A stretch of 64,000 nt of DNA, taken from NCBI RefSeq assembly GCF_014633365.1, contig NC_068350.1, positions 4,035,001 to 4,099,000 on the forward strand, given 5' to 3'. The notes under the pieces were generated by a model that saw only the letters and a program-made list of their open reading frames with translations, was not told the DNA's origin and did not search any database. Positions within the stretch are counted from its first letter, which is position 1. Each line of letters opens with the position of its first letter. This document shows, piece by piece, positions 49,728-61,276 of this stretch. The DNA is from Diospyros lotus (taxonomy: Eukaryota > Streptophyta > Magnoliopsida > Ericales > Ebenaceae). The translations under genes and the position numbers were made by a program.

Positions 49728-50100
49728 ATATATAGATATATATATATATAAAGGGTTTTTCTATCACTTTTGTGCCCTTAAGCCATAAGATAAAGCACTT
49801 AAAAGAAAAAGCACTTGCAAGAGATAGGGAAGACTGGTTTATGTATGTGTGTGTCGGTCTGAAGAGTGCTTTTATTTAACAGGACGGGAGGTGGTGAGCT
49901 ATGAAATTCCGAGGCCAAACATAGGGATCCACAGGTTTGTGTTCGTTCTTTTCAAGCAGAAACGCCGACAAACAGTGAACCCACCTTCCTCAAGGGATCA
50001 ATTCAGCACCCGAAGTTTCGCCGCCGAGAATGATTTCGGCCTTCCAGTCGCCGCAGTATTCTTCAATGCGCAGAGAGAAACCGCAGCCAGAAGACGCTAG
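48537..50100 (+). CDS. TFL1: TERMINAL FLOWER 1 / CENTRORADIALIS-type PEBP, 172 aa
   Basis: PEBP proteins of this clade repress flowering and keep shoot meristems indeterminate, working with FD-type bZIP proteins in place of FT. Exons: 48537-48734 (198 nt), 48963-49024 (62), 49636-49676 (41) and 49883-50100 (218). The 62/41 inner exon sizes are the classic FT/TFL1 structure. Motifs [39 protein letters not shown] and the C-terminus [19 protein letters not shown] are intact. His84 (in EHLHW) stands where TFL1 has His88 and FT has Tyr, and Asp139 in SSRDQF matches TFL1 Asp144, so a repressor role is predicted. Length and intron phases are normal for the family. Confidence 0.96.
49288..49378 (+). 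repeat. Tandem 49-bp duplication in TFL1 intron 2
   Basis: GATCTAATTGAACTTTATGC starts at 49288 and again at 49337, and both copies run on into CACCTGTAATAGTTCCAAAAGA without a visible difference. This is a recent direct duplication inside the 611-bp intron. Confidence 0.85.
49689..49751. repeat. CT and TA microsatellites in TFL1 intron 3
   Basis: A broken CT run is followed by TATATA repeats within the 206-bp third intron; likely length-polymorphic. Confidence 0.85.
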
Positions 50101-50200
50101 CTGGGTTAGATTAAAACCTAACTAGATTGCAAGCTCCACATTTGAGTTGCTATATATATTATGCAGTAATAAATCAAGCTGTGCTTCATGTATGTGATAT
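50101..50200 (+). terminator. 3'UTR start of TFL1 with AATAAA
   Basis: AATAAA occurs at 50168-50173, 68 bp after the stop codon, and is a plausible near-upstream polyadenylation signal. The true cleavage site is not visible. Confidence 0.4.
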
Positions 50201-51399
50201 CGATCTTAAGGGGTTATTCATATGTAGAAAACTTGATCGCCTGTAGCTACAATAATGGCGTCAAAGAAAGGGGAGCTCTCTTAGCTTTTCTCTCAGTTTT
50301 CCCTTTTTTTCTGTAATAGATGGTGGTGGTACATGCTTTGCATTATGAATCAGATTTGTGACTGTCATTTCTGCGTACAACTAATGTATGATCTTATTGA
50401 ATATATCAAGACGATTTGTCTCAAATTTTCAACAGCCTAATTATTTAGGTACACGTGGCACTATCCCATTTTGCCAGCCTGTTTACTTTTAGGGTTTCAG
50501 ATGTTATTGCTTCTGGTTGGGCTGGAAGAGGAGAACTGATGCGCATCAATCCGAAGTGCTTAATTTTCATTATAGTTGCAATTATATCTACCTGATATTT
50601 TCAGGTATCTCTACAATTTGATTAAGGAATTTAAAAGGAAAAAACAAGTTCTTCATCTTGAGTCTTCTAGAATCTACATTTGTGTCTCTTAACCATGGAC
50701 TTATTTTTATGATAATCTTTTAATAATTATTGGTTTTGTTTATTCATAATTTTACATGTAAATGATGTGAACACTCATCAAGATATACACTTTAGCAAGA
50801 TTCTTATTACTCGTAATAAAAAATTTTATGCATTTACAAAGTTCTCATGCATAATTATATAAATTACTAATATTTAGGCATTAAAAAATGGAAATGAATA
50901 TTTATCAAAAAAAAAAAAATTGATCCCCCTTGGGCAGCTAATTATCGAGGAGTTTTTTTTTCTTTGTAATCTTAAAAAAAAGAAAAAAAAAAGAAAATGA
51001 CTTATAATTAACATATATAATAGAAATTTCCAACTATCCCTTCAACGTAGATATAAGAAGAAATGGCTACTAAAAACCAATGATGTGAATGCCAGGATCC
51101 CAACAAGAAATGACCTTCTCCAAGCAACAAAATCCAATAGTTTGAGGAACATGAACTATAGTCCATGATGGATAGATATATATAAAGTCCCTAAGAGTCA
51201 CTAGATTCTAAGCTAAAGGCCATGGAAATAATTAAAATGATAACTTGATGGAGATAATATACATATATACTTATATATATATATATATAGGACCACTGAG
51301 GTGGGAGGAGGTTAAATGAGAAAGGTTTTACCTACTAGATTCATCTACCCATGAGTAGCTAGCATCAATCTCCACCAAGGATTTTCTTAAAATCTCCTT
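50201..51399. other. Intergenic region after TFL1
   Basis: AT-rich, with no gene supported. It holds a TA microsatellite near 51271-51289. The first few hundred bases may still be TFL1 3'UTR. Confidence 0.45.
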
Positions 51400-51950
51400 T
51401 TGTAGATGTCTATTTTAGGGGTTGAGAATTCAAATTTCTATAGATTTATCTCAAGATCCCATGAACGAAGCACCAAGGATTGTTTAGATGATGCAAGGAT
51501 GTTCAAGAGCCTTTCTTAGAGAAGTAAGAGGCATTTGAGAATTGGGCACCTATTGAGAATCATCATCCTCTTGAGGAGACAGAATATTGGGGAGAAGAAA
51601 TAGAGAGAGGGGAACGAGGGATGGAGTAGGGGGTTGAAGCTTAAAGAGGGAGTGAAAATAAAGATGCAAAGTTGAATTCAAATGAAGGAAAGAGCTAGGT
51701 TGTAGGAGTAGGGAAAGGTTGTTGGGATTATAACTCAAATAGCAATAGAAGGGAAAGCTAGGATTTGAAAGTAAGGAAGGGTTTTAGGGAAAATAAAATG
51801 AGGGAAATGGGTGATGTAGAAGAAAATAGGGGAGGCAAAATAAAGGAGGAAGTGATTTGAGAAATTAGTGAAATGGCCAGGGAAAAGGAGCTGAGAGTAT
51901 CTCCAGGTTCAAGGTTTAGGGCAGGGGCAGCCATGGCAAATTGGTGAGGA
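51400..51950 (-). repeat. Diverged third copy of the 52.5-53.7 kb repeat (minus orientation)
   Basis: Read on the minus strand this purine-rich block becomes pyrimidine-rich and carries CCTCAAGAGGATGATGATTC and TTCCCTAAAACCC-type words that resemble the arms at 52480-53000 and 53160-53740. The similarity is weak and no protein is recognised. Confidence 0.35.
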
Positions 51951-52479
51951 CATTATCATGTTGATTTATAAGTAGTACAAACTTTATTTTTTGTGCTAAT
52001 ATCCCTAGCTAGCCACAATATATATATATATGCATATATATGTGTGTGTGCGCGCGTGCGCGTGTAACAATATCAAAAGCTTTCCTAATTAAAGTGAATT
52101 TGATATTAGGAAAGCCCAAGTAGGAAATCTAATCCAAATATTAATTATTTTTTTATTAGGTGAATATTAAACTACTTTTAATTTATCATCTGTTATGAAA
52201 ATTTAATTATTGGCACTTTAAAACGTAGTGTTGATCATAAATCTATGGTGTGTAGATGGGTGAAACATCATTAATTCTCACTCCTTGGCTTGATTTTCAC
52301 ATAAAAAGCAAAGGTGTGAAATTTACATTTCACCTCTTGGTAGCAAAAATTTCATTTTCTTTGTTAAGATTATGTATTTTGAAATATGTATGAAGGATGT
52401 TAATGGCTAGATTGAAAAATGCATATGCTGTTTCTCCTTTTCTTTTTTTAGGGCTTCTCTTTAGAGTAGAGATTTCTCC

Positions 52480-53740
52480 ATCTACTCATGTTGCCATTGC
52501 TCCCCTCGGCCCCTATCACCTTTGATTGCACGCCTCTTGTCATGTTTGATTGCACAATCACCCCACCTTTATACTTCTTTTTGACCTTTTGTTTTTAATT
52601 GATTCATCTCCTTCTATCACTCAATCGCTTTTTCCCTAACCTTTCTTCGCATTATTCTTTCATGGTTCATTGCCTAGAGCTTCCTTTCCTTCCCTTCAAC
52701 ACTAATTTAATTCCCTCTTTCATTCTTTTCCATAGTGTTTCATCTTTATTTCTAACCCTATGGCTTCAACGCTTATCAAAAGATCCCATTACTTACTCCA
52801 CGGTTTGCCATATTTAAGATGCCACCCTTCTCTAGTTTAGCTTTATTTTTGTTTTCCCTCACCCTACCTATTTTAGACCTTGCTTTCAGATCTTACCCCT
52901 ACCTCAATCTTTTCTATTTCTTGCCTCCTCAAGATAATGGTTCCCGTCAAGCAATTTGGTTTTAGTCTTTCTTTAGCTATTTTAAAATGGCACTCAAACA
53001 TTGCTTGTCTCATCTTCTTGAAGGTGAAAATATATGATTTGAGTTTTGGTGATTACCATGGGTATTTTCTTGGTGATTCATCCATGGGATCTCTAAACAA
53101 ATCTTTAAATATCTAATTTCTCAACCCTAGTGTAGACAATGACATATTCGAAAGTGTGATATCATGCTGAATATAACCTCAATAGACCAAACAAATGTCT
53201 CATGTGGGCCCAACAAGAAGCATTAAAACTAGGCCACCTAAAAATCATCTTGGGGAGGAAGGGGGAGATAGGATTAAAACAAGGGTAAATTTTGATATAG
53301 GTCGTAACAAGATCTAAAATAGGTAAGGACGAGGAGAAACCAAAATAGAGTTGAAAATGAGAGATGCAACGTCTTAGATAGGGAAAACCATTGAACAAGA
53401 GACAAGATTTTGAATAACGATAAAACCATAGGATGGGATTGAGATAAAACACTACGTAGAGGAATGAAGAGAAAGCTTGAAGGTTAAGGGGAGAGAAAGG
53501 CTCTAGGCAACGAACCATGGAGACGATAAAACCTATGCTCAAAGAGTAATGATAGGAAATGATAGAGGGCAAGGTGATGGAGCAATCAGAAAGAGATGGA
53601 GATGAATTGATCAAAAGAAAAGGTTGAAAAGGGATACAAAGAAGATTGGGCAATTAGGTCTAAAAGCCATGGGAGTGGTGGTCGAAGCAATCTAATCAAA
53701 AGAAACTCTAGAGAAAGAAATGGCAATGTAGTCACTTAAA
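52480..53740. repeat. Imperfect inverted repeat with about 0.5-kb arms
   Basis: The plus-strand arm contains ATGGTTCATTGCCTAGAGC (52660), TAGTGTTTCATCTTTATTTC, CCTACCTATTTTAGACCTTG and CCTCAAGATAATGG. The same words, diverged, occur in the same order on the minus strand from about 53520 to 53240 (ATGGTTCGTTGCCTAGAGCC, TAGTGTTTTATCTCAATCCC, CTTACCTATTTTAGATCTTG, CCCCAAGATGAT). The arms face each other around 53120. Each has one ORF (72 codons at 52599, 163 codons at 53653 minus), but the shared frame breaks, so these are probably not genes. Confidence 0.65.
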
Positions 53741-53924
53741 TATTTTATCTCCCACTCTTAGTCTTGAGTAACAAATTATAATTCAGTATTGTATAAATAA
53801 TTTGTTATTTTTTAGAGTTTCATTGACTTGTAATTGTTCAAATTTTTTATCCCAAGTAAAAATTATATAAAAAAGAGTGTTTTAATTATGGTAAACACGA
53901 GCTAATTTTAAAATAGTAAATAGT

Positions 53925-54385
53925 TTGGCCAAATATTTATGTTCCTAAACTTTTACTTTTTTTTTTGTGAAATTCTAAACTTTTCGTAATTTCAAATGCA
54001 TTCCTAAAATTTGGCCAAAAGCATATTTATGCCTTTGAACTTACATTTTTTTTCTTGTGGAATTCTAAACTTTTCGTAGTTCTAAATGTGCCATTGAATT
54101 GTACAAAATCACTCATTTAAACACCTGAAATGTGTCCCTGGTTCAATTGTTAGCTAGGTGTTTAAATAAATAATTTTGTAATGTTCAAAGACACATTTAG
54201 AACTACAAAAAGTTTAAGATTTTACAAGAAAAAACTTAAAAGTTCATGGGCATAATTATACTTTTGGCTGCCCAAAATTCAAGAGCACATTTAAAACCAC
54301 TAAAAGTTTAGAGTTGCATAAGAAATTAAATAAACATAAAATTTCATAGGTATAAATATGATTTTCACCAAATAGTTTCAAAGAC
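53925..54385. mobile_element. Foldback MITE-like element (about 460 bp)
   Basis: TTTGGCCAAATATTTATGTTCC on the left faces ATAGGTATAAATATGATTTTCACC on the right, and inner words (TCTAAACTTTTCGTAGTTCT on the left, AGAACTACAAAAAGTTTAAG on the right) are inverted partners. The centre near 54150 has ATTTAAACACCT and AGGTGTTTAAAT as a perfect 12-bp stem. No coding capacity. Confidence 0.65.
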
Positions 54386-54589
54386 TTTTTTCTTTCGCTG
54401 TCTATGTTATGTGTATTTATTCTTGAAAGTATTCAATTTTGCATCAACACAAAGTGCTTAATCCTCTTAATTAAACCACTATTATTGATTGTTGAGGGCA
54501 TGTTTATTGATGTCTAACGAAGTCTGCTAGTCTTGGTAAATATGTCAAGTTATCAAGCATGATTATTATGGTCACACATAATTGAACAA

Positions 54590-56462
54590 TTGACATTAGG
54601 AATCAGCCGGATGGGTTCACTATTAAGTTCTTTAGAAAGGCCTGAAAATTTATAGGTCCAGATGTTGTGGAGGCGGTGCATAGCTTTTTCTCTTTCAATC
54701 GCTTTCTGGGGCAAATGAATGTGACCATAACCAGTCTCATTCCTAAGGTTCCCCACCCTGAGGTGCCATCCCAATTCAAACTTATTTCTTGTTGTAATGT
54801 CTTATATAAAGTCATTACCAAGATTTTGGCTAATAGGTTAAGCCAGTGCTCTCTAGCTTGGTGGATGTTTCTCAAGCTACTTTTGTGCTAGGTCGTTCGA
54901 TCGAGGATAATGTGTTGCTAGCCCAAGAGTTGGTTTTTCAATATCATCTCCATAAGGAGCACCCTCGATGTGCGATAAAGCATCTAGCGAAGGCTTATGA
55001 CTCATTGGAGTGGGATTTCCTCGTGATGGTACTTCTATTGATGAATTTCCCCATACAATTTTGTAGCTAGATCTGTGAATATATTACAATGCCTCGTTAT
55101 TCTGTTAAGATCAATGGTCAATTAAATGGCTTCTTTCTTAGGGGTTTGGGTTTGAGGCAAGGGGACCCCCTGTCCCCTTATCTCTTTGTTCTTGTGATGC
55201 AGATTCTACATGGTATTGTGAGCCACTACTTGAGGTTCCCGAATTTTTAGTCCATTATTGATAAAGTAAGGAATAAGATATGTGGCTAGTGTAGTAGGTT
55301 GCTCTCATTTGGGGGTGTCTGTAGTTGGCTCAGTTTGTTCTATCCACCATTTATGTGTATTGGGCATCTTTGTTCATCCTCTTAAAAAGGGTGGTTTATG
55401 AGATTGAGTAGTTTATTTGTAATTTCCTATAGAGTGGTAATAAGGCAAACCCCCATAGAGCCAAGGTAGCTTAGTGTGAGATTTGCTTCCCAAAAGAGTA
55501 CGGGGGCTTGGGTCTTAAGCCTTTTTATATTTGGAATCAAGCCTTGGTTACCAAACTTCCTTGGTGTTTCCTTGTAGGGGATAGAGAGTTCTTGTGGATG
55601 AAATGGATGCATACTTATAGGGTAAAAGGGGTGTGCTTTTGGCTTCTTAGAGTTCTCTATGCTTGCCTGTGGTATTGGCGAAAACTGCTCTTATTAAGGA
55701 GGGCTCTGAGATCCTATTTTGGGTGGAGGATTGGGGACGGTTGGAGCACGTTCCTTTGGCTTGATCAGTGGCACCCATTGGGTGTGCTCATTGATCACTC
55801 CTCTCAAATTGCCTCGGTAATTAGGCATTTCAATAATGGCTAAGGTCTCGAATTTTATTAAGGATGCTTCCTAGATCTGGCCAGAGACTTCTTTCTCTCC
55901 GTCTTCAGACCTTTTTCCGAATCACCTTCCTAGCCTCACTCATCTTGAGATTTTGTGATGAGCCTTATTAGTTTCCAGCCTCGAACAAGGTTTTTTCGGT
56001 TAGGGCCACTTTGCAGGACTTTTAGGGCCAATGTCCCCAAGTTCCTTGGCATTGGTTAGTTTGGTCATTTATGGGTATCCTCGCCCATTCATTCATTCCC
56101 TGGTTAGCAATTTGAGAGCATTTATCTACTCTAAACCATATTAACATGTTCTTGTCTTTTTCAAATAGATGTTTTCTTTACAACACGAATGCAAAAAGAC
56201 ATAACCGCTTATTTTTTGAGTTCCCTGTTCCTGAGAGGTGTTGTATTTCTTTTGCAAATCGAAGAAATTTAGCTAGCCTTAGCGTTAATGGGATATTAGT
56301 GTGCATTGGGCAGTTGCAAGAGAGAGTGGCAAGAGCCATTGACATGTGGTGAATAGGTTGGCGTTTCATGCTTTGGTGTATTTCGTCTTAAGGAAGTGTA
56401 AGGACAGGTACTTCCGAAATTAGGAAAGATCTGTTTCTCAGTTGACATGTCAGATTCAATGC
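54590..56462 (+). pseudogene. L1-type LINE remnant 2: ORF2 reverse transcriptase and zf-RVT
   Basis: Starts within RT (QPDGFTIKFF), then ITSLIPKVPHPE, FKLISCCNVLYKVITKILANRL, GRSIEDNVLLAQELV and GLRQGDPLSPYLFVLVM, the standard order of plant L1 RT. The part with the catalytic FADD-type box is missing: after about 55230 the text jumps to the post-RT region, then EYGGLGLKPFYIWNQALVTK (55500) and the zf-RVT portion to about 56440. The 5' half (endonuclease, ORF1) is absent. Stops and frameshifts are frequent. A CACTA transposon interrupts it at 56462. Confidence 0.8.
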
Positions 56463-58778
56463 CACTACAAAAAAAAAGGATATTTAGAGGCAGTTTGCTG
56501 GAGAATGTCTGACCTTTTGTTCAAGATATTTGGAGGGCATTGAGACAATATTCAATCGACTTGGACGTGTTAATGATTAACCTACAAATAATGAATCGTC
56601 TTAAATGTCAACGTTTTTTTACTAAAATAGGGAAATCAATTGGGAGTACTTCATATTCAACCTTACTCATATTGAGAAACTACTAGTACAAAGATATGAG
56701 TTCATACATAAATGATATATAATTTATCATAAAAAATATTTTCTTAGATTGTGGCATTAATGACTTAATTTCATATAGGGAATTTAGAGAGATAACCAAG
56801 AGAAGGCTCAGGAATCGAACACGATCTGTAACGCCCCGCTTTCTCAAGCGCGTTATAAACTTGGGACAATTCCGGGATAATAAAATTTTTTTTTACTAAC
56901 ACTAAAGCTAAATCGCATCATTCCTCGAATTCGTCCAAGAATTCCCATACATTAATCTCGAAAGAAAATCATTATACACATCAAATGCGGAAGCAAAGAT
57001 CGAAACCTGATATCTTAACATTAGTCATAAATAAATTCTTACATCTTCAACATTTCTCAAAATGTTCAGAATCTAAAGTAGCAGAACTTAAATACAGGGG
57101 CTACGTTACATATATTTCATTTATCATGCACTCTGCTAAGTGTCATTTCATGGCCTCATTCATCATCGAATCTGCTACAATCTCCACTTGGAACGTTTGA
57201 ATATTCCAGGGGCAAAACCCAAGTTAGATGATTAATCATCTAAGTAAGGGTACATAATACTATATCATGTGTGTATGCAATGTCTTACCTCGTAGGTGTC
57301 AACTACACCCCTCATGCTACCTACCATTTTTGCGGCCTCATTTTTTCGAAGCTGAGGTGTATGGGTGCACCATTGGTAAAGTAGCGGTGCCAGTTCGTAC
57401 TTCCTACGGCCTCAAATGCGAGTGATCAATGATATCAACGTGTATTTATGCATTTCATAGTCATGTCATGTATGCAGTCTACGTGATAGATACATATCAG
57501 GGCATGTCAATATGATGAAAACATTTTCGAGGAACATAAATCACTTACAACTCAACCATTTTCCATAAAATTAACTTTAATTGGGGAGTACCATTTACCT
57601 TCTCAAGCTTATCGAGCTACCTCGATATCTGCGCTTATCTCGAAATTTGTGTATCGCCTCGATTTGCGTGCCAACCTCAAAATTTGCACAAGTCTCTTCA
57701 ATTTAAGCCTCAAAGCATCCTAATCACCATAATTATTTAAATAAACATTAAAACCTATTTTCCATAATTACTGGCATTTTCTATAATTTTCTCTCTATTT
57801 CTTCCTATTTTTACTCAATAAATCCAGATTAAATATTTCTAAATTATTTCACTACGACGATTCATAAAATAATATTCTGGAATTTCTAGAATTTTCTAAG
57901 AAATTTTACTTACCTCGACTTAGCCTCTAGCTTCCTCGGTATGCGTGCCATATTTTTGAAATGCGTGCCCGAACCATTCTCTAGCCCAAAATCTCCGAAA
58001 TATTAGTAAATACCCAAATCCTATTTTTTGGGATTTTTCTAGAACTTTTCTCCAATTTGTTTTTTTCTATTTTCTTTCTTTTTCTTTTCTTTTCTTCCTT
58101 TTTCTTTCTTTCTTCTTTTTTCTTTTCTTTTCTCTTTTCTTTTATTTCTTCCTCACTTCATCTTCAACCTCCATTTCTTCTTCCTCTTCACCGCGCACTA
58201 CTCCATGCGCGAACCAGCCACGCCGCCACCTTGCTCAGCCACCTCCCACCGCCACTACGGCCGGCATTGCCGTCGCCGGTTGCCACCGGCTCCTCCGTGC
58301 ACTACCGCGGCCATCGCGGCTGACGCCACCTTGCTGCCCTGTTCGCCGAGCTTGCGGAAGCTCCCATGGCTGCCGCACAGCAGCCTTGGTGCTGCTACCC
58401 TGGCCGATTTCGGCCATTCCCGCCATCACCGCGACTAACTATCGGCTATATGGCGGCCTCCTCGCACTGCCCCTACTTTACGTCAACCTGCTGGAAGCTC
58501 ACTGACGAGCTACCATGGCCGACTTCGACCTTCCTTGCTGCCATCAACGGCCGCTTCAAGCTGCTTCTCGGCCTTCGCTTGTCGCTTTGCGAGCCTTCCC
58601 CAAGCCCTCCGGTTGTCGCCGCATCGTGCGAACATCACCGCGATCGCTGCCCCTGCTCCGCTCACTGCTGCTCTGCTCGAGCTTGCAGCCATAGCTGCCG
58701 CAAGCTGCTGCCTCCCACTCGGCCATCTCTGATCCAGCACACACGCACACACACACACTCTCTCTCTTCCTTGCTCTC

Positions 58779-59005
58779 TGTAATACCCTGAGAGCCCAGA
58801 GAAGTTAGAATATATCGAGGATAGTGTAAGAAAGGAAACAACACCAGCTGGATACCTTTTGGGCTGAATGTTGGCAAAGAACTCCCAAGTTAAGCGTGCT
58901 TGACCTGGGGCAATCCAAGGATGGGTGACCCCCCTGGGAAGTTCGTGTAGGCCCATCAGGGTAAGTTGTTCCGGTCCTTCCTATCGCTCGATGCGGGATG
59001 TTACA
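58779..59005 (+). repeat. 5' LTR of the Cassandra TRIM
   Basis: 227 bp, ends TG..CA, followed directly by AG and the primer-binding site. Contains the 5S-like block described separately. Confidence 0.95.
58880..58955 (+). promoter_or_regulatory. 5S-rRNA-like internal promoter in the 5' LTR
   Basis: AACTCCCAAGTTAAGCGTGC matches plant 5S rRNA around box A (AGTTAAGCGTGCTTG at 58888-58902) with one change. AGGATGGGTGACC at 58918-58930 matches the intermediate element and box C, followed by a CCTGGGAAGT stretch as in 5S. The first third of 5S is not conserved, so this is a promoter-bearing fragment and not a functional rRNA gene. Confidence 0.9.
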
Positions 59006-59215
59006 AGTGGTATCAGAGCCGACTCCCGAGCCTCTGAGCGCGGTGGTGGGGCAAACCTCAGCGAGGAGGCTGAGTCTCGAGGGGGGTGTGAGGCCCCTAT
59101 GGGGGGTGCGTGTAGGCACCTTAGGCGAATCCCACATCGGCCATGCACGGGGGGAGATCTGGGACCGGTTGTAAAGTCGCATGACGAGGACGTCATGTGC
59201 TTAAGGGGGGGAGAA

Positions 59216-59442
59216 TGTAATACCCTGAGAGCCCAGAGAAGTTAGAATATATCGAGGATAGTGTAAGAAAGGAAACAACACCAGCTGGATACCTTTTGGG
59301 CTGAATGTTGGCAAAGAACTCCCAAGTTAAGCGTGCTTGACCTGGGGCAATCCAAGGATGGGTGACCCCCCTGGGAAGTTCGTGTAGGCCCATCAGGGTA
59401 AGTTGTTCCGGTCCTTCCTATCGCTCGATGCGGGATGTTACA
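59216..59442 (+). repeat. 3' LTR of the Cassandra TRIM
   Basis: 227 bp and apparently identical to the 5' LTR; preceded by the polypurine tract and followed by the CTCTC duplication. Confidence 0.95.
59317..59392 (+). promoter_or_regulatory. 5S-rRNA-like internal promoter in the 3' LTR
   Basis: Same block as in the 5' LTR, shifted by 437 bp: box A at 59325-59339 and the AGGATGGGTGACC element at 59355-59367. Confidence 0.9.
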
Positions 59443-60437
59443 CTCTCTCTCTCTGGGCCGAAGCTCGAGCTCCCTGCCATTTGCTTCCCACTTCTTCTCT
59501 ATTTATAGGCAGCCATTGCTCACGAACGTGTGTATATTTATATATATATATATATATTACATCACATTAATGGCTAAATCTTTCAAATCTTCAGACACTA
59601 CCTCTTACAGATTTCTTTCCTCAATTTATGCTGCCACAATCTCCCCATTTTGCGGCCAAAATCTCGGCCATTAAAGCTTCACAGAAGCTGGCCATTACAC
59701 GAGCACTACTACGCCCACTTATATATAATTCTATATATATATATATATATTGCACTTATATTAATAGAGAAATTATACTTTTAAACCTCCCATTTCATTC
59801 TAAATTCATTAGGACAATTGCTTAATTGCAATTACATTCTTAAATACTGAATTACATTGCATTCTGATACCGAAATTCCAAAATTAATAACTCGAAGCTT
59901 AGTAAAAAAGAACGATTCATCCCAGTGTCTTCACCGGGCTGTCGTTTCATCCCAAAACCACTGAAGGGTTGTTCGTTACACAAAATCGGAGCCCCCTAGG
60001 GTTTCGTTGATTTTTCGGAAGCCTCCTACAACGATTCGGTTTTACAGCCTAAATGGCAGCTGTATTTTAGCTGTACCGAAAACTGTTCCTGATTCAATTT
60101 CTTTCGATACCATAAATCCTATCTCGATATGCTCGTCGAGTCTATATAATTTTCCTTAGATAATTTCGCTCTGAGGGATTCCCTATAGTCGATTCAGTAC
60201 TAATAACTATTATCAAACCAATTTTTTGGTATTTTAAACTTATTAAAATTACGTGGCATCCTCATACGAACATGGGATATTACACGATCAACTATATAAA
60301 TTGAAAGAATAGTGCATCGAGAATTCATTATTTGGTTCTTTAAGCGTATAGGTTTAATTACCATTGATATATTTTGTTAAGAATAATATTTCAATTATGA
60401 AAAATTGTACTTATCAATATCATTTTGCTTCATTTTA

Positions 60438-61104
60438 GATTATGAATGATGAAAATGAATCCCATTCAGATGATCCTAAGTTCCTTGCACAAGGCCTTCA
60501 ATGCGCTAGATGATTTAGTGCATATAATGTCAATGGATACAAATTTCGAACTATGGAATGAGAACATAGCTTGAAAACTCATAATGATTTCTGAAACAAG
60601 AAGTCATTCTAAAATCAGTGATAACAACCCAGTCAATGGAGATGTTAATTATTATGAAAAATTGATAAATATAATCGAGCTTAATTATTATGGTCGATTT
60701 AAGATTATTCTATTCAAGTGTAAATGAGCTAATACCATAATTGATAGAGGGATTAGATAAGATGCTTTGTAATTTATTTTAGTGAATTTCTCTCGATTGA
60801 TACATATAGGTGAGCGTGAAGAAGATGAACTTTATATTGAGGCTTCACAAATGCAACAAGTGTACTATGTTCCAGATGTCGTGGAAAATGATTGGAGTGC
60901 TATTATACTTTAAAACCAAGAGATTTGTACAACATGGGTGAAGATACTGAAGATGCATTCTATGAGAACGAGCAGTATCAAACACAAGACCTAGGGTTAT
61001 TTTTTCCTAATGATACTAGAATTTTGTCATTGGCAAGAGCACAAATAGATGATGATCCAATGCTTAATGTTGAAAATGTTGATGATGAGGATATGTTTGT
61101 GTAG
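60438..61104 (+). pseudogene. CACTA TNP2-like transposase, C-terminal remnant (DUF4216 type)
   Basis: Broken text includes NGYKFRT, then GDVNYYEKLINIIELNYYG, IILFKCK, EASQMQQVYYVPDV, ENDWSAIIL and KPRDLYNMGE. This order is that of the DUF4216-type region at the end of TNP2-like proteins, where a GYTFHT-like start, FKCxW and QVFYxxDP..W...V..KPRD are usual. Stops and frameshifts lie between. ORF 60892-61104 encodes the acidic tail. The catalytic part of the transposase is absent. Confidence 0.7.
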
Positions 61105-61276
61105 GATTTAATTAATACAAATGTAGAATATTATATTACATTTTATTTTGCTTATTATATTATTGTTTGCCTCTTATTTGCTTTTGCATACCTAGGAGTT
61201 CATGTGTCTATTTTATTTTGCTTTACTTTATCTATACGTGTATGTTTTTCTCTTTTATTTATAAAAAAGTGCAGCC

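Larger units (their letters stand above)
58779..59442 (+). mobile_element. Cassandra-type TRIM retrotransposon (664 bp)
   Basis: Two 227-bp LTRs (58779-59005 and 59216-59442) start TGTAATACCC and end GGGATGTTACA. I see no difference between them. The flanks are CTCTC on both sides (58774-58778, 59443-59447). A perfect initiator-Met tRNA primer-binding site TGGTATCAGAGC is at 59008-59019, and a polypurine tract AAGGGGGGGAGAA is at 59203-59215. The 210-bp interior has no credible ORF. Each LTR contains a 5S-rRNA-like promoter, the hallmark of Cassandra elements, which are transcribed by RNA polymerase III-type signals and need other retrotransposons to move. Identical LTRs imply a recent insertion. 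Confidence 0.95.
56827..60284. mobile_element. Large solo LTR (about 2.8 kb without the TRIM), TSD CGATC
   Basis: Flanked by CGATC (56822-56826, 60285-60289). It begins TGTAACGCCCCGCTTTCTC and ends CATGGGATATTACA. I find no internal gag-pol and no second terminal repeat, so it reads as a solo LTR of a retrotransposon with unusually long LTRs; a Ty3/gypsy origin is likely from the TGTAACGCCCC start and length but not proved. A GC-rich block with CT runs (58190-58780) holds the nested TRIM and a TATTTATAG box follows near 59500. Confidence 0.78.

Noticed and set aside
58205..58791. Ala/Pro/Cys-rich ORFs in a GC-rich block
   Set aside because: They lie inside the large solo LTR, overlap in several frames and run into CA/CT microsatellites.
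58880..58955. A genuine 5S rRNA gene
   Set aside because: Only the promoter-bearing part of 5S is conserved, it lies inside both LTRs of a TRIM, and the 5' third of 5S is missing.
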